From: an uncultured Neomegalonema sp.
GTDB lineage: Bacteria > Pseudomonadota > Alphaproteobacteria > Rhodobacterales > Rhodobacteraceae
Length of the DNA stretch: 64,000 nucleotides
Assembly: GCA_938008165.1 (NCBI GenBank)
Contig: CALLLP010000011.1
Location: forward strand, 57,044 to 121,043
Direction: 5' to 3'
The notes under the pieces: model-generated
What the model was told of the DNA's origin: nothing
The model's database searches: none
The model's input: only the letters and a program-made list of their open reading frames with translations
Part shown: positions 1 through 8,048 of the stretch, piece by piece
Position numbering within the stretch: the stretch's first letter is position 1
Layout: each line of letters opens with the position of its first letter
Translations under genes and position numbers: made by a program

Positions 1-464
1 TAATGGATGAAATCGGGGTCGCTTTCCTCGGCATGGGCGGGCAGGGCGAGCCATGTCTGGAGACCGAACAGGCGTTGCCCTTGGCGCTTGCGCTCGTCGC
101 TGGTGCGTTCGGAATGGACGATCCCGCGCCCTGCGCTCATCCAGTTCACCGCGCCGGGCGTGATGGCCATATCCGTGCCGAGACTGTCTCGATGCCGGAT
201 TTCGCCCTCGAACAGATAGGTAAGCGTGGCGAGATTGATATGTGGATGGGGCCGGACGTCGATGCCCTCGTCGGTCAGGAATTCCGCCGGTCCCATTTGA
301 TCGAAGAAGATAAACGGCCCCACCATCTGCCCCGCTTTGGAGGGCAGGGCGCGCCGCACCTCCATCTCGCCCAGATCGACGGCGCTGGGGGTGATGACGG
401 TGCGGATCGCATCGACGGAGGCGCGGTCGCCGGGGACAGGATCGGGGCAGGGATGCCAGCTCAT
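1..464 (-). CDS. Pirin family protein (3' end cut by window edge)
   Basis: Reading from ATG at 464 the frame is open to the window edge (154 complete codons, no stop), which is why the ORF track misses it. The N-terminal pirin cupin core is clear: the metal-binding pattern runs from [20 protein letters not shown] through the following DSLG, with later [12 protein letters not shown]. Pirins are iron-binding cupins; some bacterial members have quercetinase activity, others act on metabolic enzymes, so the substrate here is unknown. It is divergent from the metallopeptidase at 604, leaving about 140 bp for both promoters. The C-terminal cupin lies outside the window. Confidence 0.88.
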   Translation of the reverse strand, partial: MSWHPCPDPVPGDRASVDAIRTVITPSAVDLGEMEVRRALPSKAGQMVGPFIFFDQMGPAEFLTDEGIDVRPHPHINLATLTYLFEGEIRHRDSLGTDMAITPGAVNWMSAGRGIVHSERTSDERKRQGQRLFGLQTWLALPAHAEESDPDFIH

Positions 465-603
465 CAAAACACTCCTTACGCTATAACCGATCGTGACGTA
501 GTGTTCTTGCCCCGGCCCGCCATATCGAAACCCGCTATTCACATTTGTCGCACCCGGCCCCATATTCCCAGCGACGAGTCGGATTATTTCGGGAGAGCGC
601 ATC

Positions 604-1467
604 ATGCAATGGCGCGGGCGCAGAAGCAGCAGCAATATCGAGGACCGCCGTGGCGGCGGCATGAAACGCGCGGGAGGCGGCATCGGAATTGGGGCGATCG
701 TGCTGTTCGTCGCATCGATCTTCTTTCCGCAATATGTCCCGCTCTTGCAGATGGTGGGCGTCGGCAGTGGCGGAGGGGGCGGCGGCGGCGCCACCTATTC
801 GCAAGGGTCGGGGGTCGATGACGACCACCGCGAGTTTCTCGGAGTCGTTCTGGCCGATACCGAAGACGTCTGGTCCAATATCTTTCAGGCAAACGGGGCG
901 CGGTATCAAAAGCCGACCCTCGTGATTTTCGACGGGCGCACCACCTCGCCCTGTGGTCCCGCCTCGACCGGCTCCGGCCCGTTCTACTGCCCTGCGGACA
1001 AGAAAATCTATATCGATCCGGGGTTTTACGATGTCATGGAGCGCCGCCTTGGCGCGCCGGGTGATTTCGCGCAGGCCTATGTGGTGGCCCATGAGGTCGC
1101 GCATCACGTCCAGAACGTCGATGGCACGATCCCCAAGGTCAACAGATACCGGCGCGGTGCCTCGAAGGTCGAAGCAAACCGGGCGACCGTGCGGCTGGAG
1201 CTTCAGGCCGATTGCTATTCCGGCGTCTGGACCAATCATATCCAGCGCGGCAAACGGGTGCTGGAGGACGGCGATATCAAGGAAGCGCTGAATGCGGCCT
1301 TCCAGATCGGTGACGATACGTTGCAGGGGCGTTCGGGCGGCCATGTCAACCCGGCGACCTTTACCCATGGCACGTCGGAGCAGCGGGTGAATTGGTTCTA
1401 CAAGGGCCTGCGCAGTGGCGATATCGCAAGCTGCGATACCTTCAGCCAGAGTTACGAACAATTGTAA
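604..1467 (+). CDS. YpfJ-type neutral zinc metallopeptidase
   Basis: 287 aa, close to the usual size of the YpfJ/putative neutral zinc metallopeptidase family. The N-terminus has RRGGG-like residues ([15 protein letters not shown]) typical of the family, then one membrane helix around residues 28-50 ([20 protein letters not shown]), a Gly-rich linker, and the protease domain with the zinc motif HEVAHH. Later [11 protein letters not shown] matches the conserved third-ligand region. It is probably anchored in the inner membrane facing the periplasm. The start is supported by a GGGAGAG ribosome site. The physiological substrate is unknown for the family. Confidence 0.88.
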   Translation: MQWRGRRSSSNIEDRRGGGMKRAGGGIGIGAIVLFVASIFFPQYVPLLQMVGVGSGGGGGGGATYSQGSGVDDDHREFLGVVLADTEDVWSNIFQANGARYQKPTLVIFDGRTTSPCGPASTGSGPFYCPADKKIYIDPGFYDVMERRLGAPGDFAQAYVVAHEVAHHVQNVDGTIPKVNRYRRGASKVEANRATVRLELQADCYSGVWTNHIQRGKRVLEDGDIKEALNAAFQIGDDTLQGRSGGHVNPATFTHGTSEQRVNWFYKGLRSGDIASCDTFSQSYEQL

Positions 1468-1583
1468 ATCTGCGTCGCGTGTCAGCCCTGACGAGCGATG
1501 CGGCGGGTCGTACGCGTTCTCGGATTGCCTCCCCCTGCCTTTTCTTTGTACTGGCCGGGCGGGGGGGGAATCGGAGCCAGAGC

Positions 1584-2219
1584 CTATGCCTTCCGAAATA
1601 CCGCTACCAATGCACGGGTTGTCCCGTGGGTGTGGGATTCGTTGCCATAGACGGGGCAATCGACGAAATCAGGAGCGGTGATTCGCCCCGCCGCCGCCAG
1701 CCGCTCGAAGGCGGTCCCGAAGCCATGCGCGTCGAAATGCGCGCCGTTGATGCCAAGGCAGAACAGCGCCCCGGATCGCGCGACCCGCAGCACTTCGCCC
1801 AGCGCTTCGGGTCCAACATGGCCATGGGTGAATGTACCGGCGCTCAGCAATCCGCCATAGGTGTCATCCGGGATCGGCACGCGGGACAGTACATCGCCTT
1901 CGATCGCGCGCCCGTAGATCCCCTTCGCCTCTGCCACGCGGAGCATTTCCGGCGACAGGTCCAGCCCGTCGATAGGGGCCGTAACCAGCGCGGCCACAGC
2001 CTCCGCCACGGCCCCCGATCCGCACCCGATGTCGAGAATCGGCGTATCGCCCTCCCTGCGCCGGTCGATGAAGATCTGCGCCACCTCGCGCGGATAGACA
2101 TAGCCCATCGCCGCGATGAAATCGGCGTCATAGGTCTCGGCCCAGTCGCGGTAGAGCGACTTGACATCCTCACGGCTCGTCAGGGCATAGGCGGCGTCCA
2201 CATCCGGTTTGTCGCTCAT
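1584..2219 (-). CDS. Class I SAM-dependent methyltransferase
   Basis: 211 aa Rossmann-fold methyltransferase. Motif I is ILDIGCGSGAVAEAVA, followed by acidic GLDLSPEML at the end of strand 2. The N-terminal segment LYRDWAETYDADFIAAMGY is typical of small-molecule or quinone-type methyltransferases (Methyltransf_11/25 class). The substrate cannot be read from sequence. Its ATG overlaps the stop of the upstream aminotransferase (ATGA), so the two are translationally coupled and probably act in one pathway. No obvious terminator lies between it and the convergent peptidase gene. Confidence 0.85.
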   Translation of the reverse strand: MSDKPDVDAAYALTSREDVKSLYRDWAETYDADFIAAMGYVYPREVAQIFIDRRREGDTPILDIGCGSGAVAEAVAALVTAPIDGLDLSPEMLRVAEAKGIYGRAIEGDVLSRVPIPDDTYGGLLSAGTFTHGHVGPEALGEVLRVARSGALFCLGINGAHFDAHGFGTAFERLAAAGRITAPDFVDCPVYGNESHTHGTTRALVAVFRKA

Positions 2220-3379
2220 TCCAACAGGCCCCGCATCCGGGCGATGGCCTCGCGGATCTTCTCCTCCGAATTGGCATAGGAAAAGCGGATATTTCCCTCC
2301 GCCGTCTCGCCAAAACTGGCCCCGGCGATGGTCGCGACGCTGGCCTCCTCCAACAGTCGTGCTTGCAGGTCGCGCCCGTTCATCCCTGTTCCCTCGATAT
2401 TCGGAAACACGTAGAAGGCCCCGCCCGGCTCCGGGCAGCGCACGCCCGGCACGTCGTTCAGCAGATCGACGATCACCCGCCGCCGCCGCGCAAAGGCCGC
2501 CATCATCGCTTCAACGGCATCCTGTGGCCCGGCCAGCGCCTCGATCCCCGCAATCTGCGTCGCGGCATTCACACAGGAATGACTGTTCACGCATAACCGC
2601 TCCGCCGCATCCACCAGCGTCTGGGGCCAGATGGAATAGCCCAGCCGCCAGCCGGTCATCGCATAGGTTTTCGACCATCCATCCAGCACGATCAGCCGAT
2701 CCGCCAGCGAAGGATATTCCAGCAGTGAGACATGCCCCCGGTTGTCATAGAGCATCCGGCTGTAAATCTCGTCCGACAGGATCGCGACTTCAGGCCAGCT
2801 TTCCAGCCCCGCCACCAGCGCATCGGTCTCCGCCCGTGTCATGACGCCGCCGGTGGGATTGTTTGGGCTGTTGAGGATCAGCAGGCGCGTGCGCGGGGTG
2901 ATCGCGGCCAGAATATCCGCCGCCCGATACCCGAATCCGTCCTCCTCGCGCGGGCTGACCGGCACTGGCACTGCACCGCTATACCCGATCATCGAGCGAT
3001 AGATCGGAAAGCCGGGATCGGGGTAGACGATTTCCGCCCCCGCCTGTCCGAAGATCGACAGGGCGAAGAACATCGTCGGTTTGCCACCGGGCATGATCAG
3101 GATGCGCTCAGGCGAGACCGTGACCCCCCGCCGGGCGAGAATATCCGCCGCCACCGCCTCGCGCAGGGGCAGGATGCCTTTGGCGGGGGTGTATCCATGA
3201 TGTCCGTCGCGCAGCGCCCGGACCCCGGCTTCCACGATATTTTCCGGGGTCGGAAAATCGGGCTGACCGATGCCTAGATTGATGATGTCCTTGCCTTGGG
3301 ACTGTAACTCTGCGGCACGGGCCAAAACCGAAAAGGCGCTTTCCGTGCCAAGGCGGTCGAGGGCGGGGGTCGTTTGCAT
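2216..3379 (-). CDS. PLP-dependent class I/II aminotransferase (aspartate/alanine type)
   Basis: 387 aa fold-type I aminotransferase. Seen: NLGIGQPDFPTPENI near the N-terminus, NSPNNPTGGV in the cofactor-binding region, and the Schiff-base lysine in DGWSKTYAMTGWRLGY, with a C-terminal ANSEEKIREAIARM. These patterns match aspartate/alanine-type enzymes acting with 2-oxoglutarate; exact specificity is not readable. The ORF track starts 23 codons earlier at 3448, but ATG 3379 (MQTTPALDRL) has an AGGA site and starts where family members do. First gene of a two-gene operon with the methyltransferase. Confidence 0.9.
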   Translation of the reverse strand: MQTTPALDRLGTESAFSVLARAAELQSQGKDIINLGIGQPDFPTPENIVEAGVRALRDGHHGYTPAKGILPLREAVAADILARRGVTVSPERILIMPGGKPTMFFALSIFGQAGAEIVYPDPGFPIYRSMIGYSGAVPVPVSPREEDGFGYRAADILAAITPRTRLLILNSPNNPTGGVMTRAETDALVAGLESWPEVAILSDEIYSRMLYDNRGHVSLLEYPSLADRLIVLDGWSKTYAMTGWRLGYSIWPQTLVDAAERLCVNSHSCVNAATQIAGIEALAGPQDAVEAMMAAFARRRRVIVDLLNDVPGVRCPEPGGAFYVFPNIEGTGMNGRDLQARLLEEASVATIAGASFGETAEGNIRFSYANSEEKIREAIARMRGLLE

Positions 3380-3552
3380 CGGCGATCCTCGAAGTCGAAA
3401 ACAGCGGGTCTTCGGACTTTCCGGCATCGCTGCCGATCTGTCATCCACAAAAAGGAGCGCTCTAACGATTCATTACGACGGAAAGGGAATCGTTGCCCGT
3501 GTAAGGGGTAAGGTTATATCACTATCTTAGAAATCGATCAGAGGAGACTGAG

Positions 3553-4107
3553 ATGCTTCGCGTAATCGCCTTCGTGGCAACACTTGCGACCACCGGAATC
3601 ATGGCCGGGGCCGCCAGCGCACATCCCCCGGATCTGCACGGATCGACCTACGGAACGTCGATCTATGGCGGTGGGCACACGACGTCCTATGTCGCGCCGA
3701 GCTATACGGGCGCAAGCTATGGCGCATCGTCTTATGTCGCCCCTAGCTATACGGGTGCCAGCTTTGGCAGCACGAGCTATGTATCGGCACCCACGTATAA
3801 CGCTACACCGCTATATTCCACGACTTACAGCACGCCATCCTACACGCCCCCGCGCCGTCACAGCTATTCGGGCTATCGCGCGCCCAGCTATGGCTATCGC
3901 CACCGCAATACCGGCAGTTATCGTGGATATTACCGCAACCCGTATCACAATCGCCCAGTCAACAATTTCGTCCGTCAGAGCTTCGGTCCCTATTCCCGGA
4001 TCCCGACGACGGAGGGCGTAAATGTCGGATATGCCGGTGGTCCGACCTTTGGCAGTGACGATATGCCCGTGATCAACGGTGTGCGTCTCAACGGCGCGCC
4101 GAACTGA
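3553..4107 (+). CDS. Secreted Tyr/Ser-rich repeat protein, function unknown
   Basis: 184 aa. A clear Sec signal peptide (MLRVIAFVATLATTGIMAGA, cleavage near ASA-HP) is followed by a low-complexity region rich in Tyr, Ser, Thr and Pro. Residues 46-75 hold two copies of a 15-residue unit, YVAPSYTGASYGASS and YVAPSYTGASFGSTS. The middle is basic and Tyr-rich (RGYYRNPYHNRP) and the C-terminus is more ordered, ending DMPVINGVRLNGAPN. AGAGGAGACTGAG precedes the ATG. I do not recognise the family. Its composition resembles the other secreted repeat proteins at 51.5-54.7 kb and 58.1 kb. Export to the periplasm or surface is inferred from the signal peptide. Confidence 0.72.
   Translation: MLRVIAFVATLATTGIMAGAASAHPPDLHGSTYGTSIYGGGHTTSYVAPSYTGASYGASSYVAPSYTGASFGSTSYVSAPTYNATPLYSTTYSTPSYTPPRRHSYSGYRAPSYGYRHRNTGSYRGYYRNPYHNRPVNNFVRQSFGPYSRIPTTEGVNVGYAGGPTFGSDDMPVINGVRLNGAPN
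3688..3777 (+). repeat. Two tandem 45-bp coding repeats
   Basis: In-frame units starting tatgtcgcgccgagctatac and tatgtcgcccctagctatac encode YVAPSYTGAS twice. Third-position differences between the copies suggest selection on the protein and an old duplication. Confidence 0.7.
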
Positions 4108-4194
4108 CGAAGGAGAATGACCCCTGCTGGCTTTCTCTGCTTGGTATAGCGCGATCCCCGGTCGCATATCCTTGAGATGGCTTTCTTGTCTTTG

Positions 4195-4229
4195 TTTGGG
4201 CGCAATTTTCAAATCGAAAATGCCCAAAA
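4195..4229 (-). terminator. Probable terminator after ispE
   Basis: An imperfect inverted repeat, TTTGGGC...ATTTTC / GAAAAT-GCCCAAA, with a 3-nt bulge lies just beyond the ispE stop, between two convergent genes. It could act in both directions. No long U tract is present. Confidence 0.45.
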
Positions 4230-4251
4230 GCCGGTGGGGTTCATTGCAACG

Positions 4252-5160
4252 CTATGGCGAGGCGGTATCGAGAGTATGCATCGCGGCCGCCTCGACCCAC
4301 CAAGTGCGCTCGCTGGCCCGAAGGGCCTTGGCTCCGTCAACCGCTTGGTTGCGCGTGGCGAAAAGGGCGAAGCACGTCGCCCCTGACCCGGACATGCCCG
4401 TATAGAGCGCCCCCGGCAGATCGGCGAGGGCCGTTTCGATCCGGCTGATTTCAGGCATGATCGAGCGCGCCGCCGCCGCCAGATCGTTATGCGTCGCATC
4501 TCGCAACCAATCGGCCAGCGCCCCGGCGGTTTCGAAGCCGGGGGGCGGTGTCACGGGCGGCGAGGTCGATCCGGCATCCCGCGCCGCGAATACGCTGCGC
4601 GTTTCGAGACCCCGCATCGGATTTGCCAGAACCATCCAGACTTCGGGCAGGGCAGGGGCGTCGGTCAGCGTCTCGCCAATGCCGCCCATCATCCGGGCGC
4701 GTGATGCGAGGCAAACCGGCACATCGGCGCCCAAGGTCAGGCCCAGCGCCGCCATCTCCGCCTTGGGCAGATCGAGTGACCAGAGCCGCGAAAGCGCCCG
4801 CAGGGTCGCCGCTGCATCCGCCGAGCCGCCTCCGATCCCCGAAGCGACCGGCAGGCGTTTGGTCAGTAACAGCGCCGCGCCCGGTCTGTGTCCCATCCGG
4901 GCCTGTGCGACATCCTGCAAGGCGAGGGCGGCGCGTAGAACCAGATTATCCGCACTGACTTCGAGAAGGTCGCCGAAAGGCCCGTCTAGGCTGAGCGACA
5001 GCATCGCGCTTGGCTCTGCCGCGATCGTATCCCCGATATCGGCGAAGACGACGAGGCTTTGCAGCATGTGATAGCCATCCGCCCGGCGTCCCGTGACATG
5101 CAGGAACAAGTTGATCTTGGCATGGGCCGGTTCGCGGACCGGCCCGACAGGATCAGCCAT
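4252..5160 (-). CDS. ispE: 4-diphosphocytidyl-2-C-methyl-D-erythritol kinase
   Basis: 302 aa GHMP kinase of the MEP isoprenoid pathway: ATP-dependent phosphorylation of CDP-methylerythritol at the 2-hydroxyl, in the cytoplasm. Seen: AHAKINLFLHV with the catalytic-region lysine at about residue 15, RADGYHML, the glycine-rich GHMP ATP motif PVASGIGGGSADAA, and the late MSGSGATCFALF. The track ORF extends 76 codons too far upstream into the TPR gene; ATG 5160 (MADPVGP) overlaps the TPR stop by 8 nt, so translation is coupled. Confidence 0.94.
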   Translation of the reverse strand: MADPVGPVREPAHAKINLFLHVTGRRADGYHMLQSLVVFADIGDTIAAEPSAMLSLSLDGPFGDLLEVSADNLVLRAALALQDVAQARMGHRPGAALLLTKRLPVASGIGGGSADAAATLRALSRLWSLDLPKAEMAALGLTLGADVPVCLASRARMMGGIGETLTDAPALPEVWMVLANPMRGLETRSVFAARDAGSTSPPVTPPPGFETAGALADWLRDATHNDLAAAARSIMPEISRIETALADLPGALYTGMSGSGATCFALFATRNQAVDGAKALRASERTWWVEAAAMHTLDTASP

Positions 5161-6928
5161 CGTCCTTGGGCGTCTTGTCGCCGGTATCTGTTTCGACGGC
5201 CTTGTCGGCATCCTCGATTTCGGCGGCGCGCTCCTCCTCCAGAACGATGTCGAGACCGACGGCCAGCTTGCGCTTGATCCGGTCGCGCAGCTCCTGCTCA
5301 TCCGGATTGAAGGACAGGGCGCGGCGCCATTGGAACCGCGCTTCGGTCTTGCGGCCGACCATCCACAGGGTATCGCCGAAATGGTCATTGATGACCGGAT
5401 CGGTCGGAGTCAGCTCGACCGCGCGCTCCATCGTCTGCACCGCCGATTTGAAATCGCCAAGGCGGTATTCGACCCAGCCGAGAGAATCGGTGATGTAGCC
5501 GTCATTGGGGCGCAGCTCGACCGCCCGCTCGATCATCTCGCGCGCTTCGGTCAGATTGCGATTCTGCTCGATCCAGGAATAGCCGAGATAATTGAGCACA
5601 TGCGCTTGATCGGGCCGGAATTCCAGGGCCTGTTTCAGATCGGCTTCGGCTTCGTCCCAATTGCCCAGACGTTCGTTCGAGACGCCCCGCGCATAATTGA
5701 GCGACCAGTACCGCTCTTTGGGTCCGCCGATCAGCTCGAAAGCCCGGTCATAGGCGACGCGTGCCTCCTCGTAGCGTTCGGCCCGGCGCATCAGATCGCC
5801 GATGGCGATTGGCACGGTCTCGTCTTTCGGGAAGACCTTTTCCAGTTTTTTCAGCGCGTCCAGCGCTTCGTCGGTCATGTCGATCCGCGACAGGGCATCG
5901 GCGCGTCCGACCTGTGCCGAGCGGTAATAGGGGCTTTTGGCGTCGAAATTTTCGTAGGTTTCGGCAGCTTCCGCCCAGCGCTCCTGCGCCTCCATCACAT
6001 TGCCGAGCAAGAGGCGCGGCGCCTCCATTTCCTCGTTCAGATAGAGGGCGAGTTGCAGGTAGACCAGCGACAAGCGAATCCCGCCATCATCGCGGGCAAA
6101 GGCACTGGCCAGCCCGTAAAGGGCTTCGGCGGCTCCCTGTTTTCCGGTCTCGACCAAGGGGTCTGGGGTGGTATTCATCGCCTCGGCCCGCTCGCGCGCG
6201 GCGATCATGACCGGATCGGAAGGCACGCGTTCCAGCGCCCGGTCGTAGATCGCCATCGCGTCCTCATTACGCGTCTGGCGCTCCAAAAAGCGCCCATAGG
6301 CTTCTGCGAGACGCGCGGTCGGCGTTTCGTCGCCGATCGAGGATTTGAACAGCTTTTCGGCATCCTCGTCATCCCCGGCGGCGGCGGCGGCCAGACCGGC
6401 ATGGTAATCGGCAAAGATGCGATAAAGCTGTTGCCCGTCGAGAGAGGCGAAGATGTCCTGCGCTTCTTCATGCTTGCCAAGGTCAAAGGCGGCCCAGCCC
6501 GCCAACAATTTGGCGGTTACGGTGTTGAACGCCGTGTCGCCATGCTTCTCCAGCCGGTTGGCGGCGTTCTTCGCCTCGCCTTTTTGAAAATCCTCCGTGA
6601 CCAGCAAAAGCTGGCTGATCCGGTGATCCGGTTCCTTGGAGACGAGTTTGCGGGCGATGGGCACCGCCGCACTGACCCGCCCGGCGGCGATCTTGTAGAG
6701 CACGGTCTGCTCCATCAGATCGATATTCGTCGGATCGGCGGCAAGGGCGCGGGTGAAATACGTCGCGGCCTGATCCATATCGTTGTTGATCGCGGCATGG
6801 CGCGCGGCGAGATAGGAACCCGTGTTCCCTTCTGCAAAAACCGGCGTCCCGCCAAGACAGGCGAGGATCGCTGCGAAAGCCGTACCGGCGCGCAATCGGC
6901 GTCGCAGGGTGGGAATGAACGCGATCAT
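5153..6928 (-). CDS. Exported TPR-repeat protein
   Basis: 591 aa. Starting at ATG 6928 (AGGACAG site upstream) gives a Sec signal peptide, RRRLRAGTAFAAILACLGG, cleaved near VFA-EG. The track start, 18 codons earlier, would bury this signal. The rest is built of TPR helices, for example AATYFTRALAADPTNID, EAEADLKQALEFRPDQAHVL, AREMIERAVELRPNDG and AVQTMERAVELTPTDP, ending in an acidic tail. It is probably periplasmic or outer-membrane associated and scaffolds an envelope complex; the partner is unknown. It lies directly upstream of ispE with overlapping ends, an arrangement I recall from other Rhodobacterales. Confidence 0.85.
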   Translation of the reverse strand: MIAFIPTLRRRLRAGTAFAAILACLGGTPVFAEGNTGSYLAARHAAINNDMDQAATYFTRALAADPTNIDLMEQTVLYKIAAGRVSAAVPIARKLVSKEPDHRISQLLLVTEDFQKGEAKNAANRLEKHGDTAFNTVTAKLLAGWAAFDLGKHEEAQDIFASLDGQQLYRIFADYHAGLAAAAAGDDEDAEKLFKSSIGDETPTARLAEAYGRFLERQTRNEDAMAIYDRALERVPSDPVMIAARERAEAMNTTPDPLVETGKQGAAEALYGLASAFARDDGGIRLSLVYLQLALYLNEEMEAPRLLLGNVMEAQERWAEAAETYENFDAKSPYYRSAQVGRADALSRIDMTDEALDALKKLEKVFPKDETVPIAIGDLMRRAERYEEARVAYDRAFELIGGPKERYWSLNYARGVSNERLGNWDEAEADLKQALEFRPDQAHVLNYLGYSWIEQNRNLTEAREMIERAVELRPNDGYITDSLGWVEYRLGDFKSAVQTMERAVELTPTDPVINDHFGDTLWMVGRKTEARFQWRRALSFNPDEQELRDRIKRKLAVGLDIVLEEERAAEIEDADKAVETDTGDKTPKDDG

Positions 6929-7120
6929 GACACTGTCCTGTTCCGGGCCTGACTCAGCGCAAAAATCGCTTGTCGCCCTCAAAATTTACACTCTCGGTTA
7001 TAACGTATAGGCAGTACGACTGAAAAAGGGATTGATTTTTGCGTCTTGATGCGGAAACGCGACAAAAAGATGCAACCGTGCAACCCCTTAGTCATGCACG
7101 AAAAAACCGCAAGGAGAGCG

Positions 7121-7990
7121 ATGGTGGTGTTCAGAAAGATGCATGGCCTTGGTAACGATTTCGTTGTCGTGGATCTTCGGGGCGGCCAGCGCAAGCCGGA
7201 TGCGGCCCTCGTGCGCGCGGTGGCCGATCGTCGCCGGGGTATCGGCTTCGATCAGTTCATCAGCATCGAAGACGATCCCAGCAACGAGATCGCGGCCTAT
7301 ATGGGCATCTGGAATCCCGATGGATCGCGCTCAGGGGCCTGTGGCAATGCCACGCGCTGTGTCGGCCATCTGCTGATGCAGGAAAGCGATACGGACAGCG
7401 TGCGCCTGCGTACCGATTCCGGCATTCTGTCCTGCTGGAATGCGGCTGGAGGGTTGGTCCGGGTCGATATGGGCAAGCCAAAACTGGACTGGCAGGAGAT
7501 TCCCGTCGCCGAAGCCAGCGATACCGTGCGGGTCGATGTGAAGTTCGGTCCCATCGATAATCCTGCGCTCTGGGGTCCGGGGGCGGTCAATATGGGCAAT
7601 CCCCATGCCGTCTTTTTCGTGGATGATGCCGATCGCTTTCCCGTCGACAAGATCGGCCCGATGGTCGAGAATCACCCCATGTTCCCGGAGCGCACGAATG
7701 TCGAATTCTGCACCGTGGAAGGCCCCAACCGTATGCGGATGCGTGTATGGGAGCGGGGGGCCGGGATCACGCAGGCATGCGGGTCGGGGGCCTGCGCGGC
7801 AGTGGTCGCGGGGGTGCGCCGAAGGCTGGTGGACCGCAAATGCGTCGTCATGCTCGATGGCGGTCCCTTGGGGATCGAATGGCTCGAAAGCGGCCCCGTC
7901 ATGATGACCGGTCCCGTCGCATTGAGTTTTACCGGCGAATTCGGCCCCGATATTCTGGCGCAGGCCGAACGCGAGCGTCAGGCATCGTGA
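7121..7990 (+). CDS. dapF: Diaminopimelate epimerase
   Basis: 289 aa. Interconverts LL- and meso-diaminopimelate for lysine and peptidoglycan synthesis. Both halves of the cofactor-free two-cysteine active site are visible: SGACGNATRCV and ITQACGSGACAAVVAGVRR. The N-terminus FRKMHGLGNDFVVVD is the family signature. The track start at 7046 adds 25 residues; ATG 7121 follows AAGGAGAGCG and begins where family members do. It runs divergent from the TPR gene with about 190 bp between the starts. Confidence 0.95.
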   Translation: MVVFRKMHGLGNDFVVVDLRGGQRKPDAALVRAVADRRRGIGFDQFISIEDDPSNEIAAYMGIWNPDGSRSGACGNATRCVGHLLMQESDTDSVRLRTDSGILSCWNAAGGLVRVDMGKPKLDWQEIPVAEASDTVRVDVKFGPIDNPALWGPGAVNMGNPHAVFFVDDADRFPVDKIGPMVENHPMFPERTNVEFCTVEGPNRMRMRVWERGAGITQACGSGACAAVVAGVRRRLVDRKCVVMLDGGPLGIEWLESGPVMMTGPVALSFTGEFGPDILAQAERERQAS

Positions 7991-8048
7991 GCGGCGAGGA
8001 TGGGCGCACCATCCCCGATATCCCGGACATTCCCGGCAGTGCCGATCT

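Noticed and set aside
3-821. 272-aa plus-strand ORF at the left edge
   Set aside because: It is the shadow of the pirin gene on the minus strand and of the peptidase start; its translation shows no domain-like pattern.
535-1659. 374-aa minus-strand ORF opposite the zinc peptidase
   Set aside because: Antisense to a gene with a clear HEVAHH site; its translation is Arg/Pro/Asp-rich shadow sequence.
5093-6952. 619-aa plus-strand ORF
   Set aside because: Antisense of the TPR gene. The opposite strand has a signal peptide and clear TPR helices; this one has none.
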